From Paractinoplanes tereljensis (GTDB lineage Bacteria > Actinomycetota > Actinomycetes > Mycobacteriales > Micromonosporaceae): a DNA stretch of 64,000 nt. Position 1 is the stretch's first letter, and every line of letters begins with the position of its first letter. The notes beneath the pieces are model-generated. The model had not been told where the DNA came from. It ran no database searches and saw only the letters and a list, made by a program, of their open reading frames with translations. The stretch is from assembly GCF_016862435.1 (NCBI RefSeq), contig NZ_BOMY01000064.1, forward strand, positions 1 to 64,000, written 5' to 3'. A program made the translations under genes and the position numbers. This document shows positions 35,042 to 44,046 of this stretch, piece after piece.

Positions 35042-35686
35042 TCACCCCGGGGCCGGCGGTTCGGCGGCAAGGTAGGTCACCAGCATGTCGAGCAGGACCG
35101 CGAACCTGGGCGGCATCGTCTCCTCGTCGTCCAGCAGCCATTGGATCTGCAGCCCGTCCATCGCGGCCAGGACCAGGGACGCGATCATCGCCATGTCCAC
35201 ATCGGACCGAAACTCTCCGGCGTCCTGCCCGCGTTGCAGCGCCCGAATGAGCTGGTAGCGCAGGTGAGCGTAGCGCTCGACGAAGAAGTCGTGCGCCGGA
35301 TGCGCCGCCGAGACGCCCTCCCCCACGAGCGCGGTGAACATCTGCACCCGCTCCCGGGCGATCGCGTTGTCCTCGACGAGGCCCAGCAGGGTCCGCAGCG
35401 CGGTCACCCCGCCGTCGTGCCAGGGGCCGCTCCTCAGCTGCTTCACATTTTCCCGGTCACGTTCCTGCAGCACCGCCATCAGCACGTGCTCCTTGGACGG
35501 GAAGTGGTGAAGAACCCCCGGCTGGGTCAACTCGGCCTCGCCGGCGATGGCGGCCAGGGAGCCACCGCGATAGCCGTGAACGGCGAACACCCGGGTGGCC
35601 GCCTCAAGGATGGCCGCGCGGGTCCGCGCCCCACGACCGGTGGCCGAGGCGCGGGGCGGAGTGGAGGGAGCTGACGGTCGTGGCAT
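35042..35686 (-). CDS. TetR-family repressor
   Basis: 214 residues: TetR helix-turn-helix (RAAILEAATRVFAVHGYRGGSLAAIAGEAELTQPGVLHHFPSKE) with a C-terminal ligand domain like TetR_C_6/BetI types. It is divergent from the GH3 beta-glucosidase across a 220-base gap with a clear palindrome, so it may control the GH3-esterase pair (inference). Confidence 0.9.
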   Translation of the reverse strand: MPRPSAPSTPPRASATGRGARTRAAILEAATRVFAVHGYRGGSLAAIAGEAELTQPGVLHHFPSKEHVLMAVLQERDRENVKQLRSGPWHDGGVTALRTLLGLVEDNAIARERVQMFTALVGEGVSAAHPAHDFFVERYAHLRYQLIRALQRGQDAGEFRSDVDMAMIASLVLAAMDGLQIQWLLDDEETMPPRFAVLLDMLVTYLAAEPPAPG

Positions 35687-35717
35687 CAGCCCACTCTACG
35701 GCGCCTTCATTACCTAC

Positions 35718-35734
35718 TGATAACTCGGTTATCA
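35718..35734. promoter_or_regulatory. Palindromic operator TGATAAC-TCG-GTTATCA
   Basis: Perfect 7-base arms around a three-base centre, 31 bases upstream of the TetR start. It probably autoregulates the TetR gene and may also act on the GH3 gene at 35907. In the 35735-35906 remainder only the AAGGAG ribosome site is evident. Confidence 0.65.
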
Positions 35735-35906
35735 ATGGCGGGGGCCGCCCACCAATGTGCACTGACATGGGACGTTACACAACCGTAATCGACGATCTTC
35801 TACCTAATGGAAGGTAGGGTTCTGCGCGCCACGGCCCAGCAATATGTTGTCGGACACAACTTAGTCATTGCCCAGCATCGATTGCCTCTCCGAAGGAGTC
35901 CCGCAG

Positions 35907-38450
35907 ATGGCCGATGTGCCCCAGACACCCCTGCATACGCCGCTGTCACGGCGAGCCGCCGGGCGCCTGCTCGCCGGCACCGTCGTGGCGATCGCGGCAG
36001 CCCGTGCCGCACTGACCACCGAGCCTGCGGCCGCGGCCGGGACCCCGGCAACCCCGCACCACCGCGACATCGCTGAGCTGCTGCGCACGATGACGCTCGA
36101 GGAGAAGACCTCCCTTCTGTACGGGGCCAACGACCCGGCGTCGCTCGGTCAGGCCGGCTACCTGCCGGGCGTGCCGCGCCTCGGCATCCCGGAGCTGCGC
36201 CTGGCCGACGGGCCGGCCGGCGTCCGGGTCAGTGCGCACGCGACCGCGCTGCCGGCGCCGATCGCGCTGGCCGCCACCTTCTCCGGCGGTCACGCCCGGC
36301 ACTTCGGCGGGGTCATCGGCCGCGAAGGCCGCGGACTGGGCGTCGACGTGCTGCTCTCCCCGATGACCAACATCGTTCGGGTGCCGCAGGCGGGCCGGAA
36401 CTTCGAGACCTTCGGCGAGGACCCGTTGCTGGCCGGGAGCCTCGTATCGGCCGAGATCCGCGGCATCCAGGACGAAGGGCTGATCGCGACGGTCAAGCAC
36501 TACGCCGCGAACAACTTCGAGAAGGACCGCCAGACCGTCAGCGCCGATGTGGACGAACGGACGCTGCGCGAGATCTACCTGCCGGCGTTCGAGGCGGCGG
36601 TCAAGGCCGGCGTGGGCTCGGTGATGGCCGCCTACAACCGGGTCAATGGCGTCTACGCGGCCGAGAACGCGGAGTTGCTCACCACCATCCTGCGCGACGA
36701 GTGGGGATTCCGCGGCTGGGTGATGTCCGACTGGTTCGCCACCCACAGCGCGGGTCCGGCGCTGTCCGCCGGCATGGACATGGAGATGCCGTACGGGATC
36801 TACTACGGCCGGCTCGCCGCGGCGGTTCGCGCGGGCGAAGTTCCGGAGTCCACTGTAGACGTCGCGGTCGGCCGGATCCTGACCGAGATGCGCCGCTTCG
36901 ACCTGCTCGACGGAGCGCCACCCCGCCCGGACATCGACGCCGCGGCGCACGCCCGGATCGCCCGTGACATCGCCACGGACGGCGCGGTACTGCTGCGCAA
37001 CGAGAACGGTGCCCTGCCGCTGGATCGCACGGACCTGAACGACCTCGCCGTCATCGGGCCCACGGCCAGGACTCCTCTGGTCGGCGGTGCCGGCAGCGCC
37101 CACGTCATTCCGGCGCACGCGGACAGCCCCCTGCAGGCCCTCACCCGTCAGGCCGGACCCCGCGCCCGCATCCGATACGCGCCCGGCATCGATCTGGACG
37201 GCGTGGCCGTGCCGGCCTCGGCGCTGAAACTGCAGCGCACGCGGGCCGGCGGCACCGCCGAATCGGTGCCGGACGTCGACCACGCCGGCGACGACGCACT
37301 GCCCGCGGGCACGTCATGGACCTGGACCGGCACCCTCACCGCGCCTACGGACGGCGACTACGACCTGCGCATCCAGGGCGCCGGAGGCGCACCCGGATAC
37401 ACCGGCTCCATCACCCTGACGCTGGACGGCGCGGAGATCGGCGCGGTGGGTTCGCTGCTCGGCGGCAACAACCGGCTGATGGCCACGGTCGACGGGCTCA
37501 CCAACGCGGGCGCCGTGGTGCGGCTCGCCGCCGGTGCGCCGCACGCGCTGACCATCACCGCGACCGCCGCCGCGGACACCGTCATGCGGGTACGCCTGGC
37601 CTGGGTCACGCCGGAGCGACGCAAGCAGGCACTGGACGAGGCGACCCGGCTCGCCGCGTCCGCCCGTACCGCGGTGGTCTTCGCCTTCAACGAGGGCACC
37701 GAAGGCCAGGACCGGTCCAGTTTGTCCCTGCCGGACGATCAGGACGGTTTGCTCGACGGCGTGACCCGGGCCAATCCCCGCACGACGGTCGTCCTCAACA
37801 CCGGCGCCCCGGTGGTCATGCCGTGGATCGCACGCACCCGGGCGATCCTGCAGATGTGGTACCCGGGGCAGGAAGGCGCGGACGCCACCGCGGCGCTGCT
37901 GCTCGGCAGGATCAATCCGGGCGGCAAACTGCCGGAGACGTTTCCGAAGCGGGCCGAGGACGCACCGACCGCACCGACCGAGCGGTACCCCGGCGTGGAC
38001 GGGCATGCGGTCTACAGCGAAGGAATCTTCGTCGGCTACCGGCACTACGACGCCAAGGGTGTCGAACCGCTCTTCCCGTTCGGCCACGGGCTGTCCTACA
38101 CCCGGTTCCGCTACAGCGACCTGTCGGTGCGCTCGCGGGCCGGCGGCCTGGAAGTCAGTTTCCAGGTTCGCAACAGTGGCCGGCTCCGCGGCGCCGAGGT
38201 GCCGCAGGTCTACCTGACCCCGCCGGACCACGCCCCGGTGCCGATGGCGCCGCGCCAGCTCTCCGCCTTCACCCGGATCGAACTGGGGCCCGGGGAACGG
38301 CGACGGGTCCGCCTCACGGTCGATCGGCGAGCGCTGTCCTACTGGTCGATCAAGCGCGACGACTGGACCGTCGCCGCCGGCCGGCGCTCCGTCCTGGTCG
38401 GCTCCTCGTCCCGGGACATCCGCCTGCGCGCCGCCGTCGTCGTCCGTTGA
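35907..38450 (+). CDS. Exported GH3 beta-glucosidase/xylosidase with PA14 insert
   Basis: 847 residues. Export signal with twin Arg (LSRRAAGRLLAGTVVAIAAARA), GH3 barrel (55-340) with nucleophile Asp275 in VMSDWF and substrate-binding KHYAANNFE, then the second GH3 domain. This is split by a PA14 module (about 430-570, WTGTLTAPTDGDYDLRIQG), a known layout for beta-glucosidases. A C-terminal fibronectin III-like domain (FPFGHGLSYTRFRYSDL) closes it. It should release terminal sugars from plant oligosaccharides outside the membrane. ATG 35907 with AAGGAG. Followed 32 bases later by a carboxylesterase. Confidence 0.92.
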   Translation: MADVPQTPLHTPLSRRAAGRLLAGTVVAIAAARAALTTEPAAAAGTPATPHHRDIAELLRTMTLEEKTSLLYGANDPASLGQAGYLPGVPRLGIPELRLADGPAGVRVSAHATALPAPIALAATFSGGHARHFGGVIGREGRGLGVDVLLSPMTNIVRVPQAGRNFETFGEDPLLAGSLVSAEIRGIQDEGLIATVKHYAANNFEKDRQTVSADVDERTLREIYLPAFEAAVKAGVGSVMAAYNRVNGVYAAENAELLTTILRDEWGFRGWVMSDWFATHSAGPALSAGMDMEMPYGIYYGRLAAAVRAGEVPESTVDVAVGRILTEMRRFDLLDGAPPRPDIDAAAHARIARDIATDGAVLLRNENGALPLDRTDLNDLAVIGPTARTPLVGGAGSAHVIPAHADSPLQALTRQAGPRARIRYAPGIDLDGVAVPASALKLQRTRAGGTAESVPDVDHAGDDALPAGTSWTWTGTLTAPTDGDYDLRIQGAGGAPGYTGSITLTLDGAEIGAVGSLLGGNNRLMATVDGLTNAGAVVRLAAGAPHALTITATAAADTVMRVRLAWVTPERRKQALDEATRLAASARTAVVFAFNEGTEGQDRSSLSLPDDQDGLLDGVTRANPRTTVVLNTGAPVVMPWIARTRAILQMWYPGQEGADATAALLLGRINPGGKLPETFPKRAEDAPTAPTERYPGVDGHAVYSEGIFVGYRHYDAKGVEPLFPFGHGLSYTRFRYSDLSVRSRAGGLEVSFQVRNSGRLRGAEVPQVYLTPPDHAPVPMAPRQLSAFTRIELGPGERRRVRLTVDRRALSYWSIKRDDWTVAAGRRSVLVGSSSRDIRLRAAVVVR

Positions 38451-38482
38451 CCCGTGATCGGTCCCGAGAAATGAGGTGGCAC

Positions 38483-40054
38483 ATGCGATCCATCAGAGGA
38501 ATCACCATCGCGGCACTGGCCGTCGCGACCCTCGCCCTCACCACAGGTGCGACGGCGACCGGTGCCGCAGCCCGGGCACACACCGAGGCCGGCGACGTAC
38601 GCGGGCTCCGGTCGGGCGGGGTCCAGAGCTTCCTGGGCCTCCCGTACGCGCGGCCGCCGGTCGGCGCCCTGCGCTGGCAGCCGCCCCAGGCCGTGCAGCC
38701 GTGGCACGGCGTTCGGCCGGCCACCGGGTACGGCCCCTCCTGCCCGATGTTGGCCAGCACGAACGGACCGCGTTCCGAGACCGAGGACTGCCTCTATCTC
38801 AACGTGTTCCGCCCGGCGTCCGCGCGGACCGGCCAACGGCTGCCGGTCTACTTCTGGATTCACGGCGGCGGCCTGAGCAACGGCAGCGGCAGCCAGCACG
38901 ACGGCAGCCTCATCGTTCGCGAGACCGGCGTCATCGTGGTGTCCATCAACTATCGCCTCGGCGTCTTCGGCTTTCTCGCCCATCCCGGGCTGAGCGGTCA
39001 GCCCGGTCAGTCCGGCAACTACGGCCTGCTCGACCAGCAGGCGGCGCTGCGCTGGGTGCAGCGCAACATCGGGTCATTCGGCGGCGATCCGCGGCAGGTG
39101 ACCATCGGCGGTGAGTCGGCCGGCGGATTCTCGGTCTGTGCCCACCTGACGTCGCCCGGCTCCCGTGGTCTCTTCGGCCGGGCCATCATCCAGAGCGGAT
39201 CCTGCACGGCCGGACCGATCAGCACGCTGGAGGCGGCCGGCACCAACTACGCCACCGCGCTCGGCTGCCCCGATGTCTCGACGGCCGCCTCCTGCCTGCG
39301 GGCCAAGGACGTGGCGACGCTCCTGGACGCGGCACCGCCACCGTCCTCGATGGCGTACGGCGGCGCCATGCTGCCGGAGAACCCCGACACCGCGGTACGG
39401 GCGGGGCGCTTCCAGCGCGTACCGATGATCGTGGGCGCCAACCGCGACGAGGGCCGAACCTTCGCGCAAGGTTTCATCGGGCAGAGCGAGCAGCAGTACA
39501 CGGCCTGGATCTCGACGGTGTTCCCGGACCGTGCCGGCGCCGTCCTGGCCCGCTATCCCTGGCCCGCCGAGTCGGATCAGTTCACCGCGGCATATCTGGT
39601 CGCCGCCGTGATGACCGACTCCGGACTGATCGCCGGGCTGGGCGGCTGCCCGACGCTGGCATTCGTCGACACCTTCGCCACGTACACCCGGACCTACGGA
39701 TACCGCTTCGACCACCGCACCGGCCCGGGCCTCTCGCCTGAGCCACCGGGATACGTGTGGGGTGCCGGGCACGCCGCCGAACTGGCCTACTTCTGGCCCA
39801 GCTTCGACAACGGCACGCCGATCGCGCCGACCTTCGACGCCGCCGAGCGGCGGCTGGCGGTGGACCTGGTCCGGTACTGGGGTTCCTTCGTCCGGACCGG
39901 GGTGCCCCGGGCACCGTTCGCGGCCGCCTGGCCGGCCTACAACCACACCGACGCCGTGCTTTCCGTACGGGCCGGTGGCCGCTCGGTGCCGGTCCCGGCG
40001 GCGCGGATGGCGGCCGAGCACCACTGCGACCTGTGGACGACCGCAACGCGGTAG
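38483..40054 (+). CDS. Secreted type B carboxylesterase
   Basis: 523 residues. Signal peptide to about residue 30, then an alpha/beta hydrolase of the type B carboxylesterase family. It shows oxyanion hole HGGG (127-130), nucleophile Ser212 in GESAGG, EDCLYLNVF and the late His in GAGHAAELAYFW. It may remove acyl or feruloyl groups from plant cell-wall sugars, fitting the GH3 upstream. ATG 38483 with GAGG upstream is preferred over the ATG at 38471. Confidence 0.9.
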   Translation: MRSIRGITIAALAVATLALTTGATATGAAARAHTEAGDVRGLRSGGVQSFLGLPYARPPVGALRWQPPQAVQPWHGVRPATGYGPSCPMLASTNGPRSETEDCLYLNVFRPASARTGQRLPVYFWIHGGGLSNGSGSQHDGSLIVRETGVIVVSINYRLGVFGFLAHPGLSGQPGQSGNYGLLDQQAALRWVQRNIGSFGGDPRQVTIGGESAGGFSVCAHLTSPGSRGLFGRAIIQSGSCTAGPISTLEAAGTNYATALGCPDVSTAASCLRAKDVATLLDAAPPPSSMAYGGAMLPENPDTAVRAGRFQRVPMIVGANRDEGRTFAQGFIGQSEQQYTAWISTVFPDRAGAVLARYPWPAESDQFTAAYLVAAVMTDSGLIAGLGGCPTLAFVDTFATYTRTYGYRFDHRTGPGLSPEPPGYVWGAGHAAELAYFWPSFDNGTPIAPTFDAAERRLAVDLVRYWGSFVRTGVPRAPFAAAWPAYNHTDAVLSVRAGGRSVPVPAARMAAEHHCDLWTTATR

Positions 40055-40063
40055 CGACAGTCA

Positions 40064-40095
40064 CCGTGCGGCGCCGCCGCCACGGCGCCGCACGG
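40064..40095. terminator. Strong GC hairpin after carboxylesterase
   Basis: CCGTGCGGCGCCG, six-base loop, then the exact reverse complement: a 13-bp perfect stem ten bases after the carboxylesterase stop. Without a U-tract, as is common in actinobacterial terminators. Confidence 0.75.
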
Positions 40096-40192
40096 CCCAC
40101 CCCGGATGCTGGCAACCCGACCCGTACTCGAAGGATGGTGAGCCGCCATTACCGGTAAGCAGGCTCCAATCAGCTTCATAGCGGATGATCGC

Positions 40193-40966
40193 GTGTCGGC
40201 CAGTCGTCGGCGGTCGGTGACCAGCCGCGTCCTCAGCGTTCTGGATGCGTTCTCCAGCAACCGGATTCAGCTCTCGCTGTCCGAGATCAGCCGTCGCACC
40301 GGCATGCCGATGGCCACCGCCCACCGGCTGATCGGTGAACTGGTCGCCTGGGGTGCGCTGGAACGCGATCCCAGCGGCCGTTATCAGATCGGGCTACGGC
40401 TGTGGGAGGTCGCGGTTCTTGCGCCGCGCGGTCTGGGGCTGCGGGGGGCGGCCATGCCCTTCATGACCGACCTCTACGAGGCCACGCACCAGAACGTCCA
40501 GCTTGCTGTCCTCGACGGTTCGGACGTCGTCTACCTCGAACGGATCTCCGGCCGTCATGCGGTCGCCGTACTCAGCCGGGTCGGCGGCCGATGGCCCGCG
40601 CACGCGACGGGGGTAGGGCTGGTGCTGCTGGCTCATGCCCCGGCGGCGGTCCAGGAGCGATATGTAGCCCGGCCGCTGGTTTCGTTCACCGACCGGACGA
40701 TCGTCGATCCGGCCCGGTTGCGCGGGAAGCTGGCCGAGGTCCGCCGCACCGGTATCGCGATCAGCGAACGACAGATAACCGAGGATGCCACGTCCGTGGC
40801 CGCCCCGATCCGGGATGCCGGGGGTGAGGTCGTCGCCGCCCTTTCGGTCGTGGTCCGCGCCGCCGATCCACAACTGGATGTGGTCATCCCGGCCGTCGCC
40901 ATGGCAGCCCGCGGTATCACCCGGGACCTGGCCCGCCAACCGCTGAATCGAAAACAGCGGGCCTAG
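40193..40966 (+). CDS. IclR-family transcriptional regulator
   Basis: 257 residues: N-terminal winged helix (SVLDAFSSNRIQLSLSEISRRTGMPMATAHRLIGELVAWGALERD) and IclR ligand domain (VYLERISGRHAVAVLSRVG; SERQITEDATSVAAPIRDAGGEVVAALSV). GTG start. It converges on the sugar isomerase gene (2 bases between stops). It may control the isomerase or the GH3-esterase pair, but no matching site could be found. Confidence 0.9.
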   Translation: MSASRRRSVTSRVLSVLDAFSSNRIQLSLSEISRRTGMPMATAHRLIGELVAWGALERDPSGRYQIGLRLWEVAVLAPRGLGLRGAAMPFMTDLYEATHQNVQLAVLDGSDVVYLERISGRHAVAVLSRVGGRWPAHATGVGLVLLAHAPAAVQERYVARPLVSFTDRTIVDPARLRGKLAEVRRTGIAISERQITEDATSVAAPIRDAGGEVVAALSVVVRAADPQLDVVIPAVAMAARGITRDLARQPLNRKQRA

Positions 40967-40968
40967 AT

Positions 40969-42384
40969 TCAGACCTGCCGGAACTCGATGCCCAGCAGAC
41001 TGGCGGCCGCCTTGTAGTCGGCGGCGCGGTGACCCAGTGACAGCGACCAGTGGTGTCCCACTCCGGAAGCGCTCCAGTCGTCCACCCACTCGCCGGGATC
41101 CCGGCCGAAGTCGACCCGGCTGGTGGTGTTGCCGATCGCCAGCAACGGCCCGTCCACCACCGTCCCCTCGCCGGCGATGAACGCCAGCGAGCCGTCCCGG
41201 TCCTGGCCGAGCCCGAGCAGCGTGACCGGCCCGGGCCGTACGTCGAACTCGACGCTCACGCCCCACCCGCGCTTGCCGTGATAGACGCCGAGGCCCCGCA
41301 AAAGTGGCTGTTTGGCGCTCACCGCCAGGTGCGCGGGACCGTCGTGGCCCATCTCCACCACGTTGTCGGTGAAATTCAGGGCCTGGATCTCGCAGAACGA
41401 GCCGCCCGCGCCGGCCACCTCGGTCGCCAGCTGCGCCACCGTGGTGCGCAGTTCGTACTCGCCGGTGGCGGGGATCCCGCGCGCGGTCAGCAGTGAAGCA
41501 CCGAGAATCATGCCGGCGCCGAGCCGTTCGTGCTGCTCACCGGCCAGGCCGCGGTGGTAGTAGGCGAGGCTGTCCAGTTCGAAGTCGTCGGCCAGCCGGT
41601 CGAGGCCGACGGAAACCTGGGCGCCCCAGGTGAAGTTGTCCTCGTTCACCGAGCCGTCCAGGACGAAGATCTTGCGGGCCAGGTCCTTGCGTTCCTCGAT
41701 CTCGGCGGGGGTGGCCGCGAGCACGCGTTCGCGCAGGTCGTCGAACTCGAGCACCTCGACGTGCGAGCCGAAGGTGGCCGGCAGCAGGGTGAGGTCGGTG
41801 GAGACGTCGAGCATGCCGGGGTAGAGGTGGCCCATCAGGCCGTGCCGGGCGGAACGCAGGGCGGCCCGGATGCGGGCGGCCTCGATCCAGCGGGTGATGC
41901 GCTGCCAGGCCGCCTCCTGCCGCAGCCAGCCGGTGACCGAGCGGAACGGGAGGCCGGCCCGGCGGAACAGGTTGCCCACCTCGGGCACCGGGCACTGGCC
42001 GCAGTAGGCAAGCCAGGCGCCGGTATCGAAGGTGGCGTGGTCCATCCGCTCGGTCGGCTGGAGGTCGATCACCAGGACCGGGGTGTTGGCCCGCTGCGCG
42101 ATCGGCAGCACCATCGAGGAGGTCAGGTAGGTGGTCAGGAACAGGACGATCAGGTCGCAGTCGGCCTGCCGGAGTTTCTCGGCGGCGGCCGCGCCCTCCT
42201 GGGCGTCGGAGATGAAGCCGGCGTCGGTGACCTCGGCGTCCATCTCGGTGAAACGCTCGGCGACGTAGCGCGCCGACTCCTGAAGTTGCGGCAGCAAATG
42301 CGGGAACTGCGGCCAATAGGTGCCCAGGCCACCGGCCACCAGGCCGATCCGGGTCTTCCGGCGCTTCTTGGGGGTCAGGATCAT
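40969..42384 (-). CDS. L-arabinose/L-fucose isomerase family protein
   Basis: 471 residues resembling the FucI/AraA family: an N-terminal segment RIGLVAGGLGTYWPQFPHLLPQL, a middle PEVGNLFRRAGLPFRSVTGWL, and the C-terminal Glu/His positions (FCEIQALNFTDNVVEMGHDGPAHLAVS; GVGHHWSLSLGH) that bind the metal in this fold. It should convert a free aldose to a ketose in the cytoplasm. With GH127 and GH43 nearby, L-arabinose is the likely sugar (inference). It faces the GH43 operon across three operator palindromes. Confidence 0.82.
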   Translation of the reverse strand: MILTPKKRRKTRIGLVAGGLGTYWPQFPHLLPQLQESARYVAERFTEMDAEVTDAGFISDAQEGAAAAEKLRQADCDLIVLFLTTYLTSSMVLPIAQRANTPVLVIDLQPTERMDHATFDTGAWLAYCGQCPVPEVGNLFRRAGLPFRSVTGWLRQEAAWQRITRWIEAARIRAALRSARHGLMGHLYPGMLDVSTDLTLLPATFGSHVEVLEFDDLRERVLAATPAEIEERKDLARKIFVLDGSVNEDNFTWGAQVSVGLDRLADDFELDSLAYYHRGLAGEQHERLGAGMILGASLLTARGIPATGEYELRTTVAQLATEVAGAGGSFCEIQALNFTDNVVEMGHDGPAHLAVSAKQPLLRGLGVYHGKRGWGVSVEFDVRPGPVTLLGLGQDRDGSLAFIAGEGTVVDGPLLAIGNTTSRVDFGRDPGEWVDDWSASGVGHHWSLSLGHRAADYKAAASLLGIEFRQV

Positions 42385-42399
42385 GACACCTCCACCGCG

Positions 42400-42411
42400 T
42401 GAAACGTTTCA
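42400..42411. promoter_or_regulatory. LacI-type palindrome TGAAACGTTTCA (isomerase side)
   Basis: Perfect 12-base palindrome 16 bases upstream of the isomerase ATG, followed closely by ATACGTTTC. The word fits the general LacI/GalR operator form. It would block isomerase transcription or translation start. A different regulator from the GGTAAGCG sites is possible. Confidence 0.6.
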
Positions 42412-42465
42412 TACGTTTCGGGCAGATTACGGCCACGGCCAGTCGCAGTCAAGGGGAAGCAGGCT

Positions 42466-42479
42466 GGTAAGCGTTTTCC
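42466..42479. promoter_or_regulatory. LacI-type operator GGTAAGCGTTTTCC
   Basis: Shares GTAAGCGTTTTC with 26279-26292 and 51787-51800, and its left half with the perfect palindrome at 42521. Centrally placed between the isomerase and GH43 genes. Confidence 0.65.
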
Positions 42480-42520
42480 TCAAGATTCTTGATGATGGAC
42501 TTGAGTGCCCATAGGGTGGC

Positions 42521-42540
42521 CTTGGTAAGCGCTTACCAAG
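42521..42540. promoter_or_regulatory. 20-bp perfect operator palindrome before GH43
   Basis: CTTGGTAAGCGCTTACCAAG is a perfect palindrome with the LacI-family central CG, ending nine bases before the GH43 GTG and touching its GGGAGG ribosome site. It is the strongest member of the GTAAGCG site set; the LacI protein at 47459 ends this operon's direction and is the natural reader. Confidence 0.82.
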
Positions 42541-42549
42541 GGAGGTCCT

Positions 42550-44046
42550 GTGACGGTGACGATCCGCAACCCGGTGCTGCCCGGATCACACCCGGACCCG
42601 TCGATCCTGCGGGTCGGTGACGACTTCTATCTGGCCACCTCGACCTTCGAATGGCACCCGGGCGTGCAGGTGCACCACTCGCGCGACCTGGTGCACTGGC
42701 GGGCGATGGGCGGCGTGCTGACCGAGCCGAGACTGCTCGACCTCACCGGCGTGCCCGACTCCGGCGGGGTGTGGGCGCCCGACCTGACGTATGCCAACGG
42801 GCTCTTCCATCTCGTCTACGGGGTCGTCGACAACTACGCCTTCGGCTACAAGGACGTGAGCGTCCGGCTCACCACCGCGCCCCGCATCGAGGGCCCGTGG
42901 TCCGATCCGGTGCCGCTGCCGGGCCGCGGCTTCGACCCGTCGCTGTTCCACGACGAGGACGGCTCGACGTGGCTGGTCAACATGGTGTTCGACGACCGGC
43001 CGGACGGCGGGTTCGGCGGCATCGAGATCCAGCGGCTGACCGGCGGTGATCCCGTGCTGATCGCGCCACTGACCGCGCGCGGAGTCACCGAGGGACCGCA
43101 TCTCTATCGACGGGACGGCTGGTATTACCTGCTGGTCGCCGAGGGCGGCACCGGCTATGAGCACGGCGCGCTGGTGCTGCGCTCGCGCGAACTCCTCGGG
43201 CCGTACGAACCGGACCCGGCCGGGGAGTTGCTCACCTCGCGCGACGATCCCGACCGGTCGCTGCAGAAGGCCGGCCACGGCTGCCTGGTCAGCACCCCGG
43301 CCGGCGAGTGGTTCGTGGCGCACCTGGTCGCCCGGCCCTACTCCCGGCGCGGCCGGTGCGTGCTGGGCCGGGAGACCGCCCTGCAGCGGGTGGAATGGAC
43401 CGGCGGCTGGCCGCGCGTGCCCGGTGCCGCGCCGGCCGTCGAGGTGCCGGGCCCCGACCTGCCTCCCCACCCCTGGCCGCCGGAGCCGAAGCCGTGGAAC
43501 AGCCTGCGCCGCCCGGTGACCCCGGACTGGGCCGAGGCCGGCCCGCGCATCCGGATCCGGGGCGGCCAGTCCCCGTACGGGTTGCGGGCGCCGAGCCTGC
43601 TCGCCCGCCGGGTGACCGACCGGCAGGAGACCCTCGCCGTCACCATGGAGTTCCACCCGGGTGGCATCCACCAGGCCGCCGGGATCACCGCGTACTACAA
43701 CAGCCGGAACTGGTACTACCTGGCCGTGACCGCCGGCGACCTGGTGCTGACGGCGAGCAGCCGCGGCCGGCGCACCGTGCACCACACCGAGACCGGCGTG
43801 CCGGACCGCCTCGGCCTGTGGCTCACCTTCGACGGCCCGGTGCTGCGCTTCGCCCGCGACACCGGAACCGGGTGGCGCGACCTCGGGCTCGAGCTCGACG
43901 CGACCGTGCTGTCCGACGAGAACGCCGACGAGATCGTCGACGGGCAGGTCCGGGTGTTCGGGTTCACCGGCGCGTTCGCCGGTCTCTGGGTGCAGGACCT
44001 GGCGGGCGAGGGTTGCCACGCCGACTTCACGGAGGTGTGCCCGTGA
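42550..44046 (+). CDS. Cytoplasmic GH43 beta-xylosidase/arabinofuranosidase (GH43_11-like)
   Basis: 498 residues without a signal peptide. Five-bladed GH43 propeller (1-310) with the three catalytic acids Asp16 (HPDPS), Asp129 (GFDPS) and Glu181 (TEGPHLY), then the C-terminal beta-sandwich typical of xylosidases (GIHQAAGITAYYNSRNWYYLAV). It should remove xylose or arabinose from imported oligosaccharides. GTG start. Stop overlaps the GH36 start (GTGA). First gene of a four-gene operon. Confidence 0.92.
   Translation: MTVTIRNPVLPGSHPDPSILRVGDDFYLATSTFEWHPGVQVHHSRDLVHWRAMGGVLTEPRLLDLTGVPDSGGVWAPDLTYANGLFHLVYGVVDNYAFGYKDVSVRLTTAPRIEGPWSDPVPLPGRGFDPSLFHDEDGSTWLVNMVFDDRPDGGFGGIEIQRLTGGDPVLIAPLTARGVTEGPHLYRRDGWYYLLVAEGGTGYEHGALVLRSRELLGPYEPDPAGELLTSRDDPDRSLQKAGHGCLVSTPAGEWFVAHLVARPYSRRGRCVLGRETALQRVEWTGGWPRVPGAAPAVEVPGPDLPPHPWPPEPKPWNSLRRPVTPDWAEAGPRIRIRGGQSPYGLRAPSLLARRVTDRQETLAVTMEFHPGGIHQAAGITAYYNSRNWYYLAVTAGDLVLTASSRGRRTVHHTETGVPDRLGLWLTFDGPVLRFARDTGTGWRDLGLELDATVLSDENADEIVDGQVRVFGFTGAFAGLWVQDLAGEGCHADFTEVCP

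Noticed and set aside
38450..38483. A promoter between GH3 and the carboxylesterase
   Set aside because: The 32-base gap shows only a ribosome site; co-transcription is more likely.
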